Shown: positions 1-10,843, numbered from the stretch's first letter. The stretch: DNA of 23,818 bases from Amoeboaphelidium occidentale (GCA_023515795.1 JALGPX010000144.1:1-23818), one strand, 5' to 3'. Numbers and translations: made by a program. The notes: generated by a model from the letters alone, not told the origin.

Positions 1-76
1 AACTTATGTTAGGATGCTTCTGTGTATTGTGACGCATTGTGATCGTGCGACTACGACTTACGAGTTTTTTCGTTGA

Positions 77-85
77 TCATTTTGC
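77..85 (+). promoter_or_regulatory. Initiator-like motif before CEP104
   Basis: TCATTTTGC lies 20 nt before the CEP104 start codon. It fits TCATTYYNC, the core of the initiator-plus-flanking element known from oomycete promoters. Similar sequences precede other genes here (4546, 6885, 16661). That it marks a transcription start is inference. Nothing else is recognisable in bases 1-104. Confidence 0.35.
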
Positions 86-104
86 TAGAAAAGCGCAATA
101 GCAG

Positions 105-3100
105 ATGAACTTGAACATTTCAAAACTGCCGTTTAAAGTCATTTACTGCAGCAGTTGGGAGAACCAAGAGTTCCACCCAAATAATCTAAATGCTATAAAC
201 CACGATGCTAACGCTGCTCCATCGTCATGGCAAGGCTGGCAAAGCGAAAGGTTCGTCTTGATTGCAACTAAAAGAATCATGCTAACTTTCGAAGGTTCTG
301 CTCATACCCACAGACGCTCATAGTCCAAATGCAAAATGGAAAGCAGAGGATAAAGAAACTTCAGCTATTAAGCCATCATTTTATGATTTCAACCAAAGTG
401 GACATTTCAATTGGAAACTTCATTAACAAAACCACAATTAATCAGCCGTTTCAGAGTCATTCAAGAAATCCCTCGAACTCTGTGCGCACGCCAAAGAGGA
501 GCACAGGCACGGCGATGATGTCACCTTCAGTTAATGAATCATTTTGGGACTCGATTTACTTCAACAGAGTTGGCTATGTTTCATTGGATGATAACACCAG
601 GACGGAATTCAAAGCGAGAGAGCTTAAATCCATTCATTTGGATGTTTACGGGGAATTTATTCATTTGGCTTTTGATAATTGTTTCAGCAACAGTTTTAAT
701 TTATTCAATCAGGTTGGGCTTGTTGCGATCAACATTCTTGGTGAGCCAGAGAGAGGAGATGTGTCTTTGTCAATGTATCATGATAATTTATCATCGCTTA
801 CGAATGCCGTACCGCAGCCGGATAATAGTTCTGGCGCTGTTAAGAAAAGTTTCCTTGTTGAAGACGGTGGAATGCGCAACACCAATAACTTGCTTGATAA
901 TTGGGTTAAGGCAATTATTCGAGCAAAGGAAAAGGCCGTTTTTGATGAAAATTTCACGCTTGCAAAAGCTTTAAAGTTACTCTTGGACAACACCAAAGCA
1001 AAGAATGAAGAAGTAATAAAGTTGGAACAGCAGAAAAAGACTGCAATCGAGAAGGAAGATTTTGATGAAGCAAAGAAACTTAAAGATCAGATTGAGAATA
1101 TCAACTCTGAATACATCAAAAAGCTCCAATCTGATGGATACAAAGTGGATAAAGAAGGAAATCTTATTGCCAGTGAACCGAAAACTCATACAGAGCCAGA
1201 ACCGAAAGGAAATGAGAATGAGATTCCTTTAAATTCCCTGGTTTCAGGTGAGAAAGCTAGTAATGCTGAGATAGGTATTTCTGTTGAGAAGCCAAAGGAA
1301 GATGTGAAATCTGTCGAGAAACGCCAAGAGTTACCGAAAATACAAGAGAAGCCAAAAGCCTCTGTTCCTATCGAAGACCGTCCACTAAAGCCATTGAAGG
1401 CGAATTTGGCTCTCTCGGAATTAAACGAGAACTCGTTGCCTCCTGGAGAGACTTCGCCGCCCGCGGATAAGCCTCGAAAACCACCCGTAAAGAAAGTTCC
1501 AAAGAAGAAAGACGTTGAACCGGAACAAAAAAGTCCAGAAGAACAACCTAAAGAGCCTGCAAATAAGAAAGACGTAAAATCGAAAACTTCACTGCTTGGA
1601 GTTCCAGACGCACCTTTCGATCCTGAGGAATTACCAATCTCGGTTTCTAGTGAATACCCTGAAGCATGCAAGCTGTATTCAGAAAGTCTTGTCAAATGTC
1701 TACTCAGCAAGCAATTTCAAAGAAAGGAATGGACTCTTTCGACTGTTCTTGAAACGAATCGAGAAGTTTACAACGATATTGCCAAATTTTCTGGCTCAGA
1801 GCCTTCATTCAACGATATGTTGATCAAGTCCAATTTCGCACTAGTACAAGTTGGTTTGTCAGATTCTAGAGAGAAGGTTTTAACTATGACATTAGAAGCT
1901 TCCAAGGAATTGCTTGCATTTCTCGCTAGTAATGAGAGTTTCAATGATAATAACGAGATGATAACAAAGAAGATTGAGACTTTAATGCCTATTTTGCTGA
2001 ACAGAATATCAGATGCAAAGAATAGCCGAATGAGACAACTTCTTATTGATTTCGCTGTGAAAGACATTGCTGCAAATTTCCCATTGGTTATAACGTCGTT
2101 ATTCGATATATCCGCTGTATCGTCTCTGGGTAAGAATCCAAAGCTTTTGAAGGCAAAACTGGATATGATTGACAAATTGATACAGGATCTTCCCATTGAT
2201 CTGAATTTACCAGCAAATCCTGTGATGAAGTATGTCATTCCGTTCTATGCAAATCCTGCTGCAGAAATAAGAGAACTGGTTATCTCTGCTGCTGTTTCTA
2301 TGTATCAAAGACTGCTGAAACGAAGCGTTTCTCCAAACGAAGCTAGCAAAGTCATAATCAACTTACTGGAAACTTCGGGTAAAGCTGCTCTTGTTACTAC
2401 AGTCAAATCAAAAATGCAATCGAGCTCTCCGACTAGCCCTACAGAAAAAGAGGCTAATGAGACTCTTACGCCCACTGCCAAGGCTCAGCCAAAACCATGG
2501 CAAGTCGCAAAGTCGGCTATCAAACAGAAAGATGAACCAAAATCAGAGCCTGTTTTGCAAGAAACCCCTTCAAAATTGCAGCCTGTGAAGCAAGATTTAC
2601 CTCCAACAGAGAATCGGTCTGAAGCGCCTGCTGATTCAAAGCCTGTAGAGAAAACAGTTGAGACCGCTAATGCTGAACAAGAGGTTATTAGGCCTAACAC
2701 TGGGCAACGAGAAGCTTCCACAAATTTGGTTCGACAGAAATCTTTAAAGAAGAGCCAAAAACTTGCGGAGAAACAGCCGCAAAATGCTGAAATGTCGAAT
2801 AATCAATTGGATCTAGAAAAGACTTGTATTTTCTGTGAGCAATACAACAAAGACTTCAGTGAGCAAGATCTGGATAAACATTATTGGAATGATTGTAAAA
2901 TGCTGATTAAATGCATAAAATGCAATAACATTGTGGAAATACCAAACTACACAAATCACTTATTGAGAGGTACATGTGCTCAACCTTTTTCTCATTTTTG
3001 TTAGAATGCGAGGGTCGTCAAGATTTTGTTGAATGTCCACAATGCCACTTGGCTATTGTTCAAGAAGAAGTAGAAAAACATCTTAAACTTCTTAAATGCG

Positions 3101-3357
3101 TCACGGCAAATGTAAACGACATTGTGTGCCCAATGTGCAAGAAATTGATAAGTCAAGGCAATTCAGTCTCTTCAGAGGCAGCATGGAAGAATCATTTGCT
3201 TGTTGCCGGTTGCCCTAAATCTGTGAGGAACACAAAGAAGCAAGTACAACCACCACCAGCTGTTACTAAACAAGCAGATCCAGATCTTACACCGAGACCA
3301 GCAAAGAAAGCTCCTCAGAGGAAATCTTTTGGGTTCTTTAAGAAACTTGTTAAATAA
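105..3357 (+). CDS. CEP104: CEP104-like ciliary-tip protein
   Basis: The coding exons are 105-250, 295-2969 and 3005-3357 (introns of 44 and 35 nt), giving 1057 residues. Splicing intron 1 restores the conserved start of the family: GWQSERF is followed by CSYPQ, then the stretch with QRIKKLQLLSHHFMIS. The order is an N-terminal jelly-roll-like domain (about 1-210, with YVSLDDN and ARELKS), a coiled coil with a UVR-like KEDFDEAKKLKDQIE (about 255-330), a proline- and lysine-rich linker, a helical TOG-type array (about 515-780), a second linker, and C-terminal Cys/His zinc fingers (893 to about 1010, several CxxC pairs), then a basic tail. In animals and green algae CEP104/FAP256 sits at the tip of cilia and binds tubulin. 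The protein is longer than human CEP104 (about 925), mostly through its disordered linkers. It implies a flagellated stage. The 3' end faces the next gene with a 10 nt gap. Confidence 0.9.
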
Positions 3358-3367
3358 CAAATCTTTA

Positions 3368-4328
3368 TTACAATTCATCGTGTCCCTCTTCAGCCAAGTA
3401 TGGGAATCTTCTGTAAGCGATATCTCTGACTTTATCAGCAGACAAAACCATAGCATAGCCGTGATGTTCCATAATAAAATCTTCAACATCATCAATAACT
3501 GCAAACTTATCAATCATCACACTCAAGGCACTCTCAAAATCAACCATATCCTTCTTCATTTCTTTCAACTGTTTTCTGGTGACATGCCCAAACTCTTTGA
3601 TCCAAGACTGATAGATCGATTCCAGTCTGAATATTTCCCAGTTATTCTTCTCCGTGACTCTTTCAATTGACTGCCAATCTTCACGAGTCAAAGCACCCTT
3701 TTCAAATCTCTTAATTAAATTATGATCAACAACATCACTCAAGTCCCGTAATGCCTTGTACAGGGGATGAATAGAAACCATCTTGGAACCATCTTCCGGA
3801 ACGAACCCAACATCATGAAACAACTTGATCGCTTTACCGTGGACAGAAGCGTGAATATCTTCAATGTCACCGGAAGAAGCGACGGCCCTTGCAATTATTT
3901 CCTTAATGAAATCTTCACCAATTGCATCAGCATAAGATTCAACTAGAGTCAAACCAGCGATTCTCCACTTGTCTTTGATTCTGTACTTTGGGCTACAACG
4001 TTTAACTTGGCCTGAAATGGGAAATTTACCATAAATTGTTTATGTGCGCATGCCCAATTACACTGCGATCCTGAATGTCTTCAAACAAGTTCCAACTATA
4101 AGAGTGTTTAGCACCAGGAGGTTCAATCTTCCTTTTTGAGCCACCGGACTGAACTGTTCTTGGCCTGGAAGTTGAAACTTTTAAATTAATAAGATTTCCA
4201 TCTTCATCTTCGACTTGCATTGGAGTGTACTCAGCTTCATGTTCCTGTTCTTCAGTGAACTCTGCGAATTTACAGAATGCGCCAGTGGCAAGGAGCGCAA
4301 TAAGCAGTAAAAGGGTGAATTTCAGCAT
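3368..4328 (-). CDS. ER-luminal protein ending in HDEL, unknown function
   Basis: The exons are 4328-4064 and 4011-3368. The 52 nt intron (donor GTGTAA, acceptor TTTCAG) must be removed to join the two reading frames. The 302-residue product starts with a clear signal peptide (MLKFTLLLLIALLATGAFC), then an acidic stretch and a basic Ser/Arg/Lys stretch (about 53-70). A helical, charged body follows, and it ends in HDEL, the classic KDEL-receptor retrieval signal. A soluble resident of the ER lumen is therefore well supported; the role is not. I do not recognise the body domain. The layout (signal peptide, helical bundles, xxEL end) recalls the LDL-receptor chaperone RAP, but I see no convincing sequence match. 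An upstream in-frame ATG at 4463 would add 45 residues and bury the signal sequence, so the ATG at 4328 is preferred. Confidence 0.75.
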
Positions 4329-4642
4329 TATTCTTTTAAAGAGTGTAAATGTTCTTGTTGTAACAGAGAAAAGTAAGAAAGCTACGCTGGTGACAATGCT
4401 GCTCCAAACAGCCCAACAATTGTCACTCCAAACAACCACCCAAAGAATGCACAACGACGCCATCAGAAATGTTATCAGCCTTAAATCAGGAGCTGCTTAA
4501 AGAGGATGTCTACTGAAAAGTTGATATGAAACCTTAAATGTCCCTTCATTACGATTTGCCATGCCTTTTGAAAGCGCGATTTTTTTCAGTGTTGAATCTC
4601 CTCTGACCAAAAGTTTCCTGTTTCCTTAAAACAATTAACTGA
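4329..4642. other. Divergent intergenic region, 314 nt
   Basis: This is the shared 5' region of the HDEL gene (-) and the AMPK beta gene (+). The reading frame of the HDEL gene stays open upstream to an ATG at 4463, so part of it could be coding if that start is used. On the + strand an initiator-like TTCATTACGATTTGC sits at 4546-4560, about 83 nt before the AMPK beta ATG. No RNA gene or repeat was seen. Confidence 0.4.
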
Positions 4643-5680
4643 ATGGGAAACTCACAATCTGCAGCTGATAAAGAACAAGAAGCGCCTCATGTGGAATTAA
4701 ACCAGGGCTCAAACCCTACGGAAATAACTGCGCCACAATCCATTGAGACGTTGTCGAAACCAGAATCACTGAATCCATTCACTCCCATTCTGACACACTA
4801 CAGACCACCAACTGCACTGAAGAGCGATGAAAGCGAAAATGAAACAAAAGGAGATTCCGTTCAGGACGACTCATTGTCCCGCTCTGCTTCATCCAGTCGA
4901 CACTCGCATAGCGACCGCAACGAAGACAATGAGGAGGATGATGATACGATCCCTGTGATATTCTCATGGACTCTACAGTCAAAGCCTACAAAGGAAGGAG
5001 TATTTGTCGCAGGTTCTTTTAATAATTGGAAGGAGAAAATTCCACTGAAACGAAGCGCTTCCGTTAAAGGCGAAGAGTATCTGACGGTTCTGAAGCTGAA
5101 AAAGGGAGAATCGTATCGTTTCAAGTTCATTGTGAATGGCGAGTGGCGCTGCTCTGCTGATTTTGAGACTGTGTTGGATTCGCATGGCAATTTGGTGAAT
5201 TATCTGTTTGTTCCGGAGCAAGAGAATGATGATCCTCAATTGGCTCTTAATAATTCTAATGCAGACACGAATTATCAAAATGAATGGTGTTCCAATATTC
5301 CAGAATACTTATTAGAAGCGTCTGCATCAAAGCAACTGCAAAAAGATGCTTCTGTTACTGCTTCTGCAGAGTCAAGGGATGCTTATTTGAAGTCAATGAA
5401 TGATTATTATGGAAGTTCTGCTCCTTCTTCTATAGTATCACCACAGCGACCAACAGGTGGAAACCAACAGAGTTTGCTCGATGCTCATCAGCCTCTAACG
5501 CTACCGAAACAATTGGAACAGATTCCATCCTTCACAAAGCAACCTGATCACGTGACACTGAGGCATTTATACGCTCTTAGTATTAAAGAGAATGTTATTG
5601 GTCTTAGTTGTATTAGAAGAGTTAGAAACAAATACTCATCCGTTGTTTATTACAGACCATTGAATCGAAGGACAGAATAG
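4643..5680 (+). CDS. AMPK/SNF1 complex beta subunit
   Basis: A single exon encodes 345 residues. MGNSQS at the N terminus is a typical N-myristoylation signal, matching the MGN start of animal beta subunits. After a Ser/acidic linker comes a CBM48/AMPK1-type glycogen-binding domain (about 104-190) containing GSFNNW (W129) and GEW (W168), the two tryptophans that contact sugar in the family, and N186 near its end. The C-terminal ASC domain, which binds the alpha and gamma subunits, is in two parts: WCSNIPEYLLEA (215-226) and the end with HVTLRHLYALSIKENV (303-318) up to VVYYRP (334-339). A Ser/Gln-rich insert of about 60 residues separates the parts. The protein should scaffold the energy-sensing kinase and tether it to membranes or storage glucan. 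It converges with CK2 beta across a 20 nt gap. Confidence 0.93.
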   Translation: MGNSQSAADKEQEAPHVELNQGSNPTEITAPQSIETLSKPESLNPFTPILTHYRPPTALKSDESENETKGDSVQDDSLSRSASSSRHSHSDRNEDNEEDDDTIPVIFSWTLQSKPTKEGVFVAGSFNNWKEKIPLKRSASVKGEEYLTVLKLKKGESYRFKFIVNGEWRCSADFETVLDSHGNLVNYLFVPEQENDDPQLALNNSNADTNYQNEWCSNIPEYLLEASASKQLQKDASVTASAESRDAYLKSMNDYYGSSAPSSIVSPQRPTGGNQQSLLDAHQPLTLPKQLEQIPSFTKQPDHVTLRHLYALSIKENVIGLSCIRRVRNKYSSVVYYRPLNRRTE

Positions 5681-5700
5681 ATTCTATTAATGTTCTTCGA

Positions 5701-6516
5701 TTAATTACCAGGTTTCTGTAGCTGCTGTAGAGGCTGTTGTTCTACATTATTGGCTTGATCATCCTGTTCGTTTTTAGCTTCCTGTGTCGATGTTTGTGAT
5801 GATTGTTTGGAGAGCATTGGATTAGGCTGTGACATTGCTTTAGTGAAATCCCTCAAGCGGAATCCAAAGATCTTTGGAATGTATCGCTCTGTTGACTTTT
5901 TTGGGTACAGCTGTGGATAAGCTTGAAAGAACATGTGAGCGAACGATGTGCCAAAGTATGCACCATCGAGACCATGATGCCTCTGGTTCTTGGGAGTGTA
6001 TATATCTTCACATTTAGGGCAGTACATCTTGACACTCTTCAAAAAAGGAACATCTGTAAGGGCGACAGGCAGCAGTGCTTGACTCTGACAGAATACTCGC
6101 GGGCATTTACCGAACTGAGCTTGTTTGTACTTTTCCATCATGCGCGCAAGACCACGTGATGTTATAATATACCTTGAATGAACTAAACCGTAGAATATTT
6201 TAGCGTGTGCCTCTAATTGCGCATAATCTTCATCGTCGTAGTCAGTAACAGACAGAGGCTGGTCTATAACAAGAGAAATGACTTGATTATAATTAGGAAT
6301 TTCATTCAGAATCCCCGTCAAATTGAAACGGTCTGTCAGGAAGTCTTGGTCGATTTCGCAAAAGAATTCGTGGCCCTTCTGTGATAAGAATGAATCTATC
6401 CAGTGCTGTCCAGAAGATGAGTCTGTCTCTTCAGAATCAGAATACTGATCATCGCCCGGTTGCATCGTAGGCGTATTTGTGTTGCTTGTGGAGGCAGAGT
6501 TAAAAACTTGGGACAT
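5701..6516 (-). CDS. CSNK2B: Casein kinase 2 regulatory subunit beta
   Basis: A single exon encodes 271 residues. The start is the ATG at 6516; the frame runs open for only two codons more. The core is a textbook CK2 beta: WIDSFLSQKGHEFFCEIDQDF near residue 39, the acidic DYDDEDYAQLE loop (92-102), then the zinc site CPRVFC (C138, C143) and CPKC (C166, C169) that dimerises the subunit. DGAYFGTSFAHMF and the YIPKIFGFR tail follow. The N terminus carries a short Ser/acidic extension, and the C terminus a Gln-rich tail of about 45 residues ending PGN, both unlike the short animal protein. It tetramerises with the catalytic CK2 alpha subunit, which is not in this window. Confidence 0.97.
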   Translation of the reverse strand: MSQVFNSASTSNTNTPTMQPGDDQYSDSEETDSSSGQHWIDSFLSQKGHEFFCEIDQDFLTDRFNLTGILNEIPNYNQVISLVIDQPLSVTDYDDEDYAQLEAHAKIFYGLVHSRYIITSRGLARMMEKYKQAQFGKCPRVFCQSQALLPVALTDVPFLKSVKMYCPKCEDIYTPKNQRHHGLDGAYFGTSFAHMFFQAYPQLYPKKSTERYIPKIFGFRLRDFTKAMSQPNPMLSKQSSQTSTQEAKNEQDDQANNVEQQPLQQLQKPGN

Positions 6517-6960
6517 TCTCAATCGTATTAAAAGTGTAAAGCCTAAAGAAAAGGAAAATTCAAAAGAAAAAACTTCAAAATCGGTTTTGGATTTGGCAAA
6601 ATGCGACGTAACTTCTTCTACGCGTTGAAACCCGGTAACGAAGAGGTTCAGGGCTGCAAATAAAGTTATTCCGAAGGTATTTAGATGTGTGTCTTATTGT
6701 GATCTTTCATGCTTCAAGAACACTAAAGATTATATGATGTTGATCGTGCCGTGCGCGATAAAGAGACACACAACTAGGAGCGCGGTGACAGTCCTCACAG
6801 GAATCTTCGTGTAATACTTAAGTGCTCACAACTTAACTCCCTTCACTTCGTAACGGCGTCGATGCTCCGCTGAAACGTTTTCGATCATTCGCCCCTGACT
6901 AACTTCTTTTCTGTTTGCGCTTTCCTTCCGAAATTCGACAAAGACAGAAACTACACAAAA
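6517..6960. other. Divergent intergenic region, 444 nt
   Basis: This is the longest gene-free stretch, between CK2 beta (-) and the BTB gene (+). On the minus strand GCATTTTGCC (6604-6595) resembles the initiator motif. On the plus strand TTCACTTC (6842-6849) and TCATTCGCC (6885-6893) do too. A 20-codon ORF (6601-6663, +, ATG to TAA) is present, but it is too short to call a gene and could be an upstream ORF of a long BTB transcript. No tRNA, repeat or other structure was found. Confidence 0.4.
6885..6893 (+). promoter_or_regulatory. Initiator-like motif before BTB gene
   Basis: TCATTCGCC lies 67 nt before the ATG at 6961, and the first seven bases match the motif at 16661. A C/T-rich tract follows it to the start codon. 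Function as a transcription start is inferred from its position and recurrence only. Confidence 0.3.
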
Positions 6961-7800
6961 ATGCTCGCAAAGGACCAAAGGAAACAGACAAAAGAGGAAC
7001 GAATTGCCTCAGAAATCGTTAAGAAACTCATCACCACTCCATCCGCTGAAGAGCAGAATGGCCCAGAAGAATCGCACTTGTCTTCCGGAGCTGTTGCTTC
7101 CCAGAATCCTTCCGTTTGCATGGAGCTTGACTGTCCAGACTTGGGCCCATTCATAAGACAGAAGTTCAACGATTCCACATTCTCTGATATCAAAATTATT
7201 CACCATGGCACGACATTCACTCTGCACCTACTCGTGCTTTCACGCTTGAAATATTTCCAGGATTTGGGAACGAATAACTGCAAGCTGAATGTTCATGCAG
7301 ACACGGCTGCTGTTGAGAAATGTCTTAGATTCTATTATGGCCACAATCTGGTTCTAAGTTCTGCTGTCGAAGCATTTAATGTATTCAAAGTTGCGCTTTA
7401 CCTCCAAGACAAGGATATCTGCAGATTCTGTGTGGAGTACTTTGATCAGCTTAATTCCTACCAGGACTCATTTGAAATCATTTCGTTTATCATGAATGGA
7501 TACTCTGGCGAATTTACTCAACAGTTGAAGTCAATCGCTTATCGAAATTTGGTTGCATTGAAGGATAACGCTTTAGAGAATGATTTGGTTCACGTGTACG
7601 CCAAGTTGCCTTTCAACTACTTGAAGGAATTGATAGAGCAGCACTTGCCCATGAAGGAAATGTACAAGTATCAGCTCGCAAAGAAGATTGTACAAAAGAG
7701 ACAACTCAAGGAAAATGTTGTTATGGAGTTTGGCCAGAATGGGGGCGTAGTAAGTTTGGTTGAAGGAAAGAAGGTTGTCAATGGCAAGGGGCATCATTAA
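6961..7800 (+). CDS. BTB/POZ-domain protein
   Basis: A single exon encodes 279 residues, with AAAAATG as start context. The first 60 residues are polar. A BTB fold spans about 65-162: FIRQKFNDSTFSDIKII is the usual opening, HHGTTFTLHLLVLSRLKYFQDL the dimer-helix region, and CLRFYYGHNL the last strand and helix. The remaining helical part (about 163-260, with QDSFEIISFIMNG and YAKLPFNYLKELIEQ) looks like a BACK-type extension. There are no Kelch, MATH or zinc-finger modules. Proteins of this kind often serve as cullin-3 substrate adaptors or dimerisation scaffolds; nothing here identifies the partner. It converges with the DDT/WHIM gene, with 44 nt between stop codons. Confidence 0.85.
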   Translation: MLAKDQRKQTKEERIASEIVKKLITTPSAEEQNGPEESHLSSGAVASQNPSVCMELDCPDLGPFIRQKFNDSTFSDIKIIHHGTTFTLHLLVLSRLKYFQDLGTNNCKLNVHADTAAVEKCLRFYYGHNLVLSSAVEAFNVFKVALYLQDKDICRFCVEYFDQLNSYQDSFEIISFIMNGYSGEFTQQLKSIAYRNLVALKDNALENDLVHVYAKLPFNYLKELIEQHLPMKEMYKYQLAKKIVQKRQLKENVVMEFGQNGGVVSLVEGKKVVNGKGHH

Positions 7801-7844
7801 AGATTTAATATAAAGAATGATCAAGTCATAATACTTGTAGTCGG

Positions 7845-10651
7845 TTAATCGGAATCAGAAACAACTCTGGTTCGTAAATTAACACTGCGCACATTTCTTT
7901 CAATAGGCTTCGCATCTAAAGGTGAAGACTTGTGTTCCTTCTCTAGCTCCTCTTTTTCTTCTTCTGCTCGTCTTATCTCGTTTTCTAATCTGCGTCTGCT
8001 TCTTCTCGTTCCCATATCTTCTTGTTCCTCCCTTGAAGACTTTAAAGCTTGCTGTAGTTCAGCCAACTCTCGCTCTTTTCTAGCTAACTCATCGCGGCGT
8101 CTCAGGTTCTTTCGTCTTTGTGAACGTTGAGATACTCTTCTGTTTTCCTCTTCATCATCGCTACTCTCTGAGTTTGAAATTGCACCAGAACGAACATTAT
8201 CACTTCCAGTAAAATCATCATCTTCTTCTACAAAGTCATCACTTTCTTCATAATAACCGACATGATCTGTTTTCTTAACCGTTCTTCTTTGACGCTTTTT
8301 TGGTTTGACCTTCTTTGCTTTCTTTGAAGACTGTTCTTTTTCACGTAAACGAGTGCTCCTGATAGAATCATTGGGTTCTGTTATGTTCTTTCCTGAATTT
8401 CTTTGTTCCAATTCAAGAGCGTCTTCCCATGCACTTATGAACCTGTCGATATGTTTTTCAAGATGTGAAACAAAAAGACAAAGGAAACTTAAACTTGCAC
8501 CTGGAAGCATCATCTCATAAACATCTCTTCCATTCTGTGATAATGGAACTAAATCCTTTACCAAAACTCTACAAAGCATGCATCGGTAATCATAATAGTA
8601 AAAGCTATCTGAGAACATTTTTAAAGCGCTGTGCAATAAAGATGACGCAGTTTCTGCATCAGTGATTCTTGCTGGAAACTTTACAAAGGAAAATTCAGAA
8701 CTAAGAGTGACAAGATCAGGGTCACATTCCAGAGGTTTATCACGGCCTATTTTCTTTGCCTCCTTCATCAACCATTCAAAATTGGAAAGTTTCTCAGAAA
8801 GCATTCTCAACATAGTTTTAGAATAATCGAAACCCTCGACTACATACTCAGGTTCATGAACGTCAATCGATTCTGTTTCTATAGCTAGTGGAGTTCCACT
8901 GCTTCTTGTCGAGATTCCATCAGCGCTACAGGAATCAAGCACAATCACTTCTTGTTTCTTTGCAGGTTTCTTCACAGCTTGAGGAACAGGAGGCTTTTCC
9001 ATCCAACGCTCAATCTCCTCTCTTCTTGCAAATAGAGATTTGCGGAGAACATTTTCTCTCCTGCCATGATTAAGCATGTTATTTAACAGTTTTGCAAGAT
9101 CATTCTTGTTCTTAATAATGCGCCAAGGCTCATTCTCCATATGAGGCTCAACCAATATATATCCTGATTTCAACAGCCAATACGATCGAAAATGACGATC
9201 CTCTCCTAGAAAGCTATTTTCCTTCAGTGATAGTTTGCCGTGAGATTTGTATAGAAGAACATCAATCTCCAAAAGACGTTCCTTGTTCTTGGTCTCGTTA
9301 GCTTTTCTCGTTTGAATTTCTTTGTCAACTGCTTCTTTCTGACTATCAAATCCACCCAAAACTCTTTCAAGTTCCTGAACTTCTTCTTGAATCTTTCTAA
9401 TACGATCTAAATCTCCCCCGACATCAACTAACTTAGATTGTTCTTCACGCAACGATTTCAACTTGAATTGTGTTTGTCTCTTGGTAGAATCCAGCTTTTT
9501 AGAAGTGCTATCGAGATGAATTATTAACTGCGCATGATTCTGGACTTCTTTTTGAAGGTTTATCTTCTCAGTTGCCAATTCTTGAATCATTTTAGATGCC
9601 TTCAACGTGAACTTTCTCCCTAATACTTAGTAAAATTATTGTAAGACATACCTGCTTCACCTGATGCCAAATCTTCAACAAGAAGATATAATACTCTCAC
9701 ACGCTTTTCAATATCTGCATCAATCCATTCTTCTTTTCTCAACCAAGACACATCTTCATCGTTTAGCTCGCCTTCCAGCAGCTCATTAGCTTCGTAAGCT
9801 TCTTTCAAATACAACTCCAGCAAAGCATTAAAAGACAAATATGTAACTTCTGACAGTGCCCTTGTAACAACAGGTCGAACAACTTTGACAAGCAAATGAA
9901 TAATTGAACCATTTAGAATTGATTTGATAAAAACTTCAAAAGTAGCCATACAGGGTTCATCATTAACACTTATACGAAATGAATCAAGAAAGCAATAGAA
10001 GGCATCATAGACACCGTAAAGTACTTTGATTAGCTCCGGTTTGATTTTGACTAGTTTCGGCTGGTCGCCTTTGTTTACCTGCCATTCGTAAACAAACTCG
10101 GTGATCTTCTCTAACTCGGGTAGCTCTTTAGCGTTGTACTTGATTGCCAATTCCATATCATCCAGCGGAGACTTATGATCATCCTGTTTAGCAGAGGGCT
10201 GAGGAGCCGCAGATGTACCAGGTAGCAAGCCTTGCAATGCACTAATAGTTACACGATTCGCAGCTTTTTGAGGGAGTGCTTCAGTCTTCTTTTTAGGAAT
10301 CGCAGGCTTATGCAACTCTTCAAAGTCTTCATCAATAACAATCACATTTTCCGGTTTCTTCTTGTTGGTTGAAGCAGTTTCAGTTGAAGCAGCGTCTTCC
10401 TTGCCATCATTCTTGTCTTTCTTCTTGAAATAACTTAAAATAGATTTGTTCTTAAGCTTTGGCTGCGGCTGGCGTGTTGCAGGATCCGTTTTCACTGATT
10501 TGCCAGGCATTACCATAACTTTGCCTTCAGTTGCACCATCTTCTGTATTGGCGATTTCCGTATTCTTGAAAGGATTTGGACCTTGCAGCCTTTCCTTCTG
10601 TGAATTTACAATGACCATATTTTCCTTGTCAGCTGGTTCCGGTATTGTCAT
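7845..10651 (-). CDS. DDT/WHIM-domain chromatin protein
   Basis: The exons are 10651-9652 and 9619-7845, with a 32 nt intron (GTATGT...TACTAAGTATTAG). The product is 924 residues. NKSILSYFKKK (68-78) resembles a PCNA-binding PIP box. A helical region at about 175-320 (ITEFVYEWQV, then ILNGSIIHLLVKVV) fits a DDT domain. After a long coiled coil (about 340-450), LGEDRHFRSYW (471-481) followed by ILVEP is the WHIM2/WSD signature. Both domains occur in ISWI-complex subunits such as Acf1/BAZ1, where they contact the remodeller and linker DNA. The C terminus holds acidic patches, a strong lysine/arginine nuclear signal (about 765-785) and a final charged coiled coil. No PHD finger or bromodomain is present, so it is not a full BAZ protein. 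A nuclear chromatin-assembly or remodelling role is likely; the exact complex is unknown. Confidence 0.78.
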
Positions 10652-10843
10652 TATGAAACTTTTTCTGTAAAGCCAATTTTGTTATTTGACCAAGCGAGCT
10701 GAAACCAAGCAAACGTTCGACGTTTCTTGAAGCGCCTGGGGAAATCGAAACAAACAACTTATGCAGCGTATCGTCAAAGCTTGGAAGTTCGCCAGTTACA
10801 GCTAACTTTAATAGTCAAAGTTTGTGCTGCTTGTTGATTCGCG
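10652..10843. promoter_or_regulatory. Divergent promoter region, 192 nt
   Basis: This stretch must hold the promoters of both the DDT/WHIM gene (-) and the START gene (+). No TATA box is obvious. On the minus strand GCTCGCTTGGTCAAAT loosely resembles the initiator-plus-flanking element. No coding sequence was seen. Confidence 0.35.

Noticed and set aside
1186..1710. Minus-strand open frame inside CEP104
   Set aside because: Ser/Phe/Gly-rich composition typical of the antisense of Lys/Glu-rich coding sequence; no domain, and the + strand frame is clearly coding.
4329..4463. Upstream ATG for the HDEL gene (start at 4463)
   Set aside because: It would put 45 residues before the signal peptide; the ATG at 4328 gives a standard secretory N terminus.
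7930..8665. Several plus-strand frames opposite the DDT/WHIM gene
   Set aside because: Antisense shadows of the charged coiled-coil coding sequence, rich in Ser, Leu and Phe and without recognisable domains.
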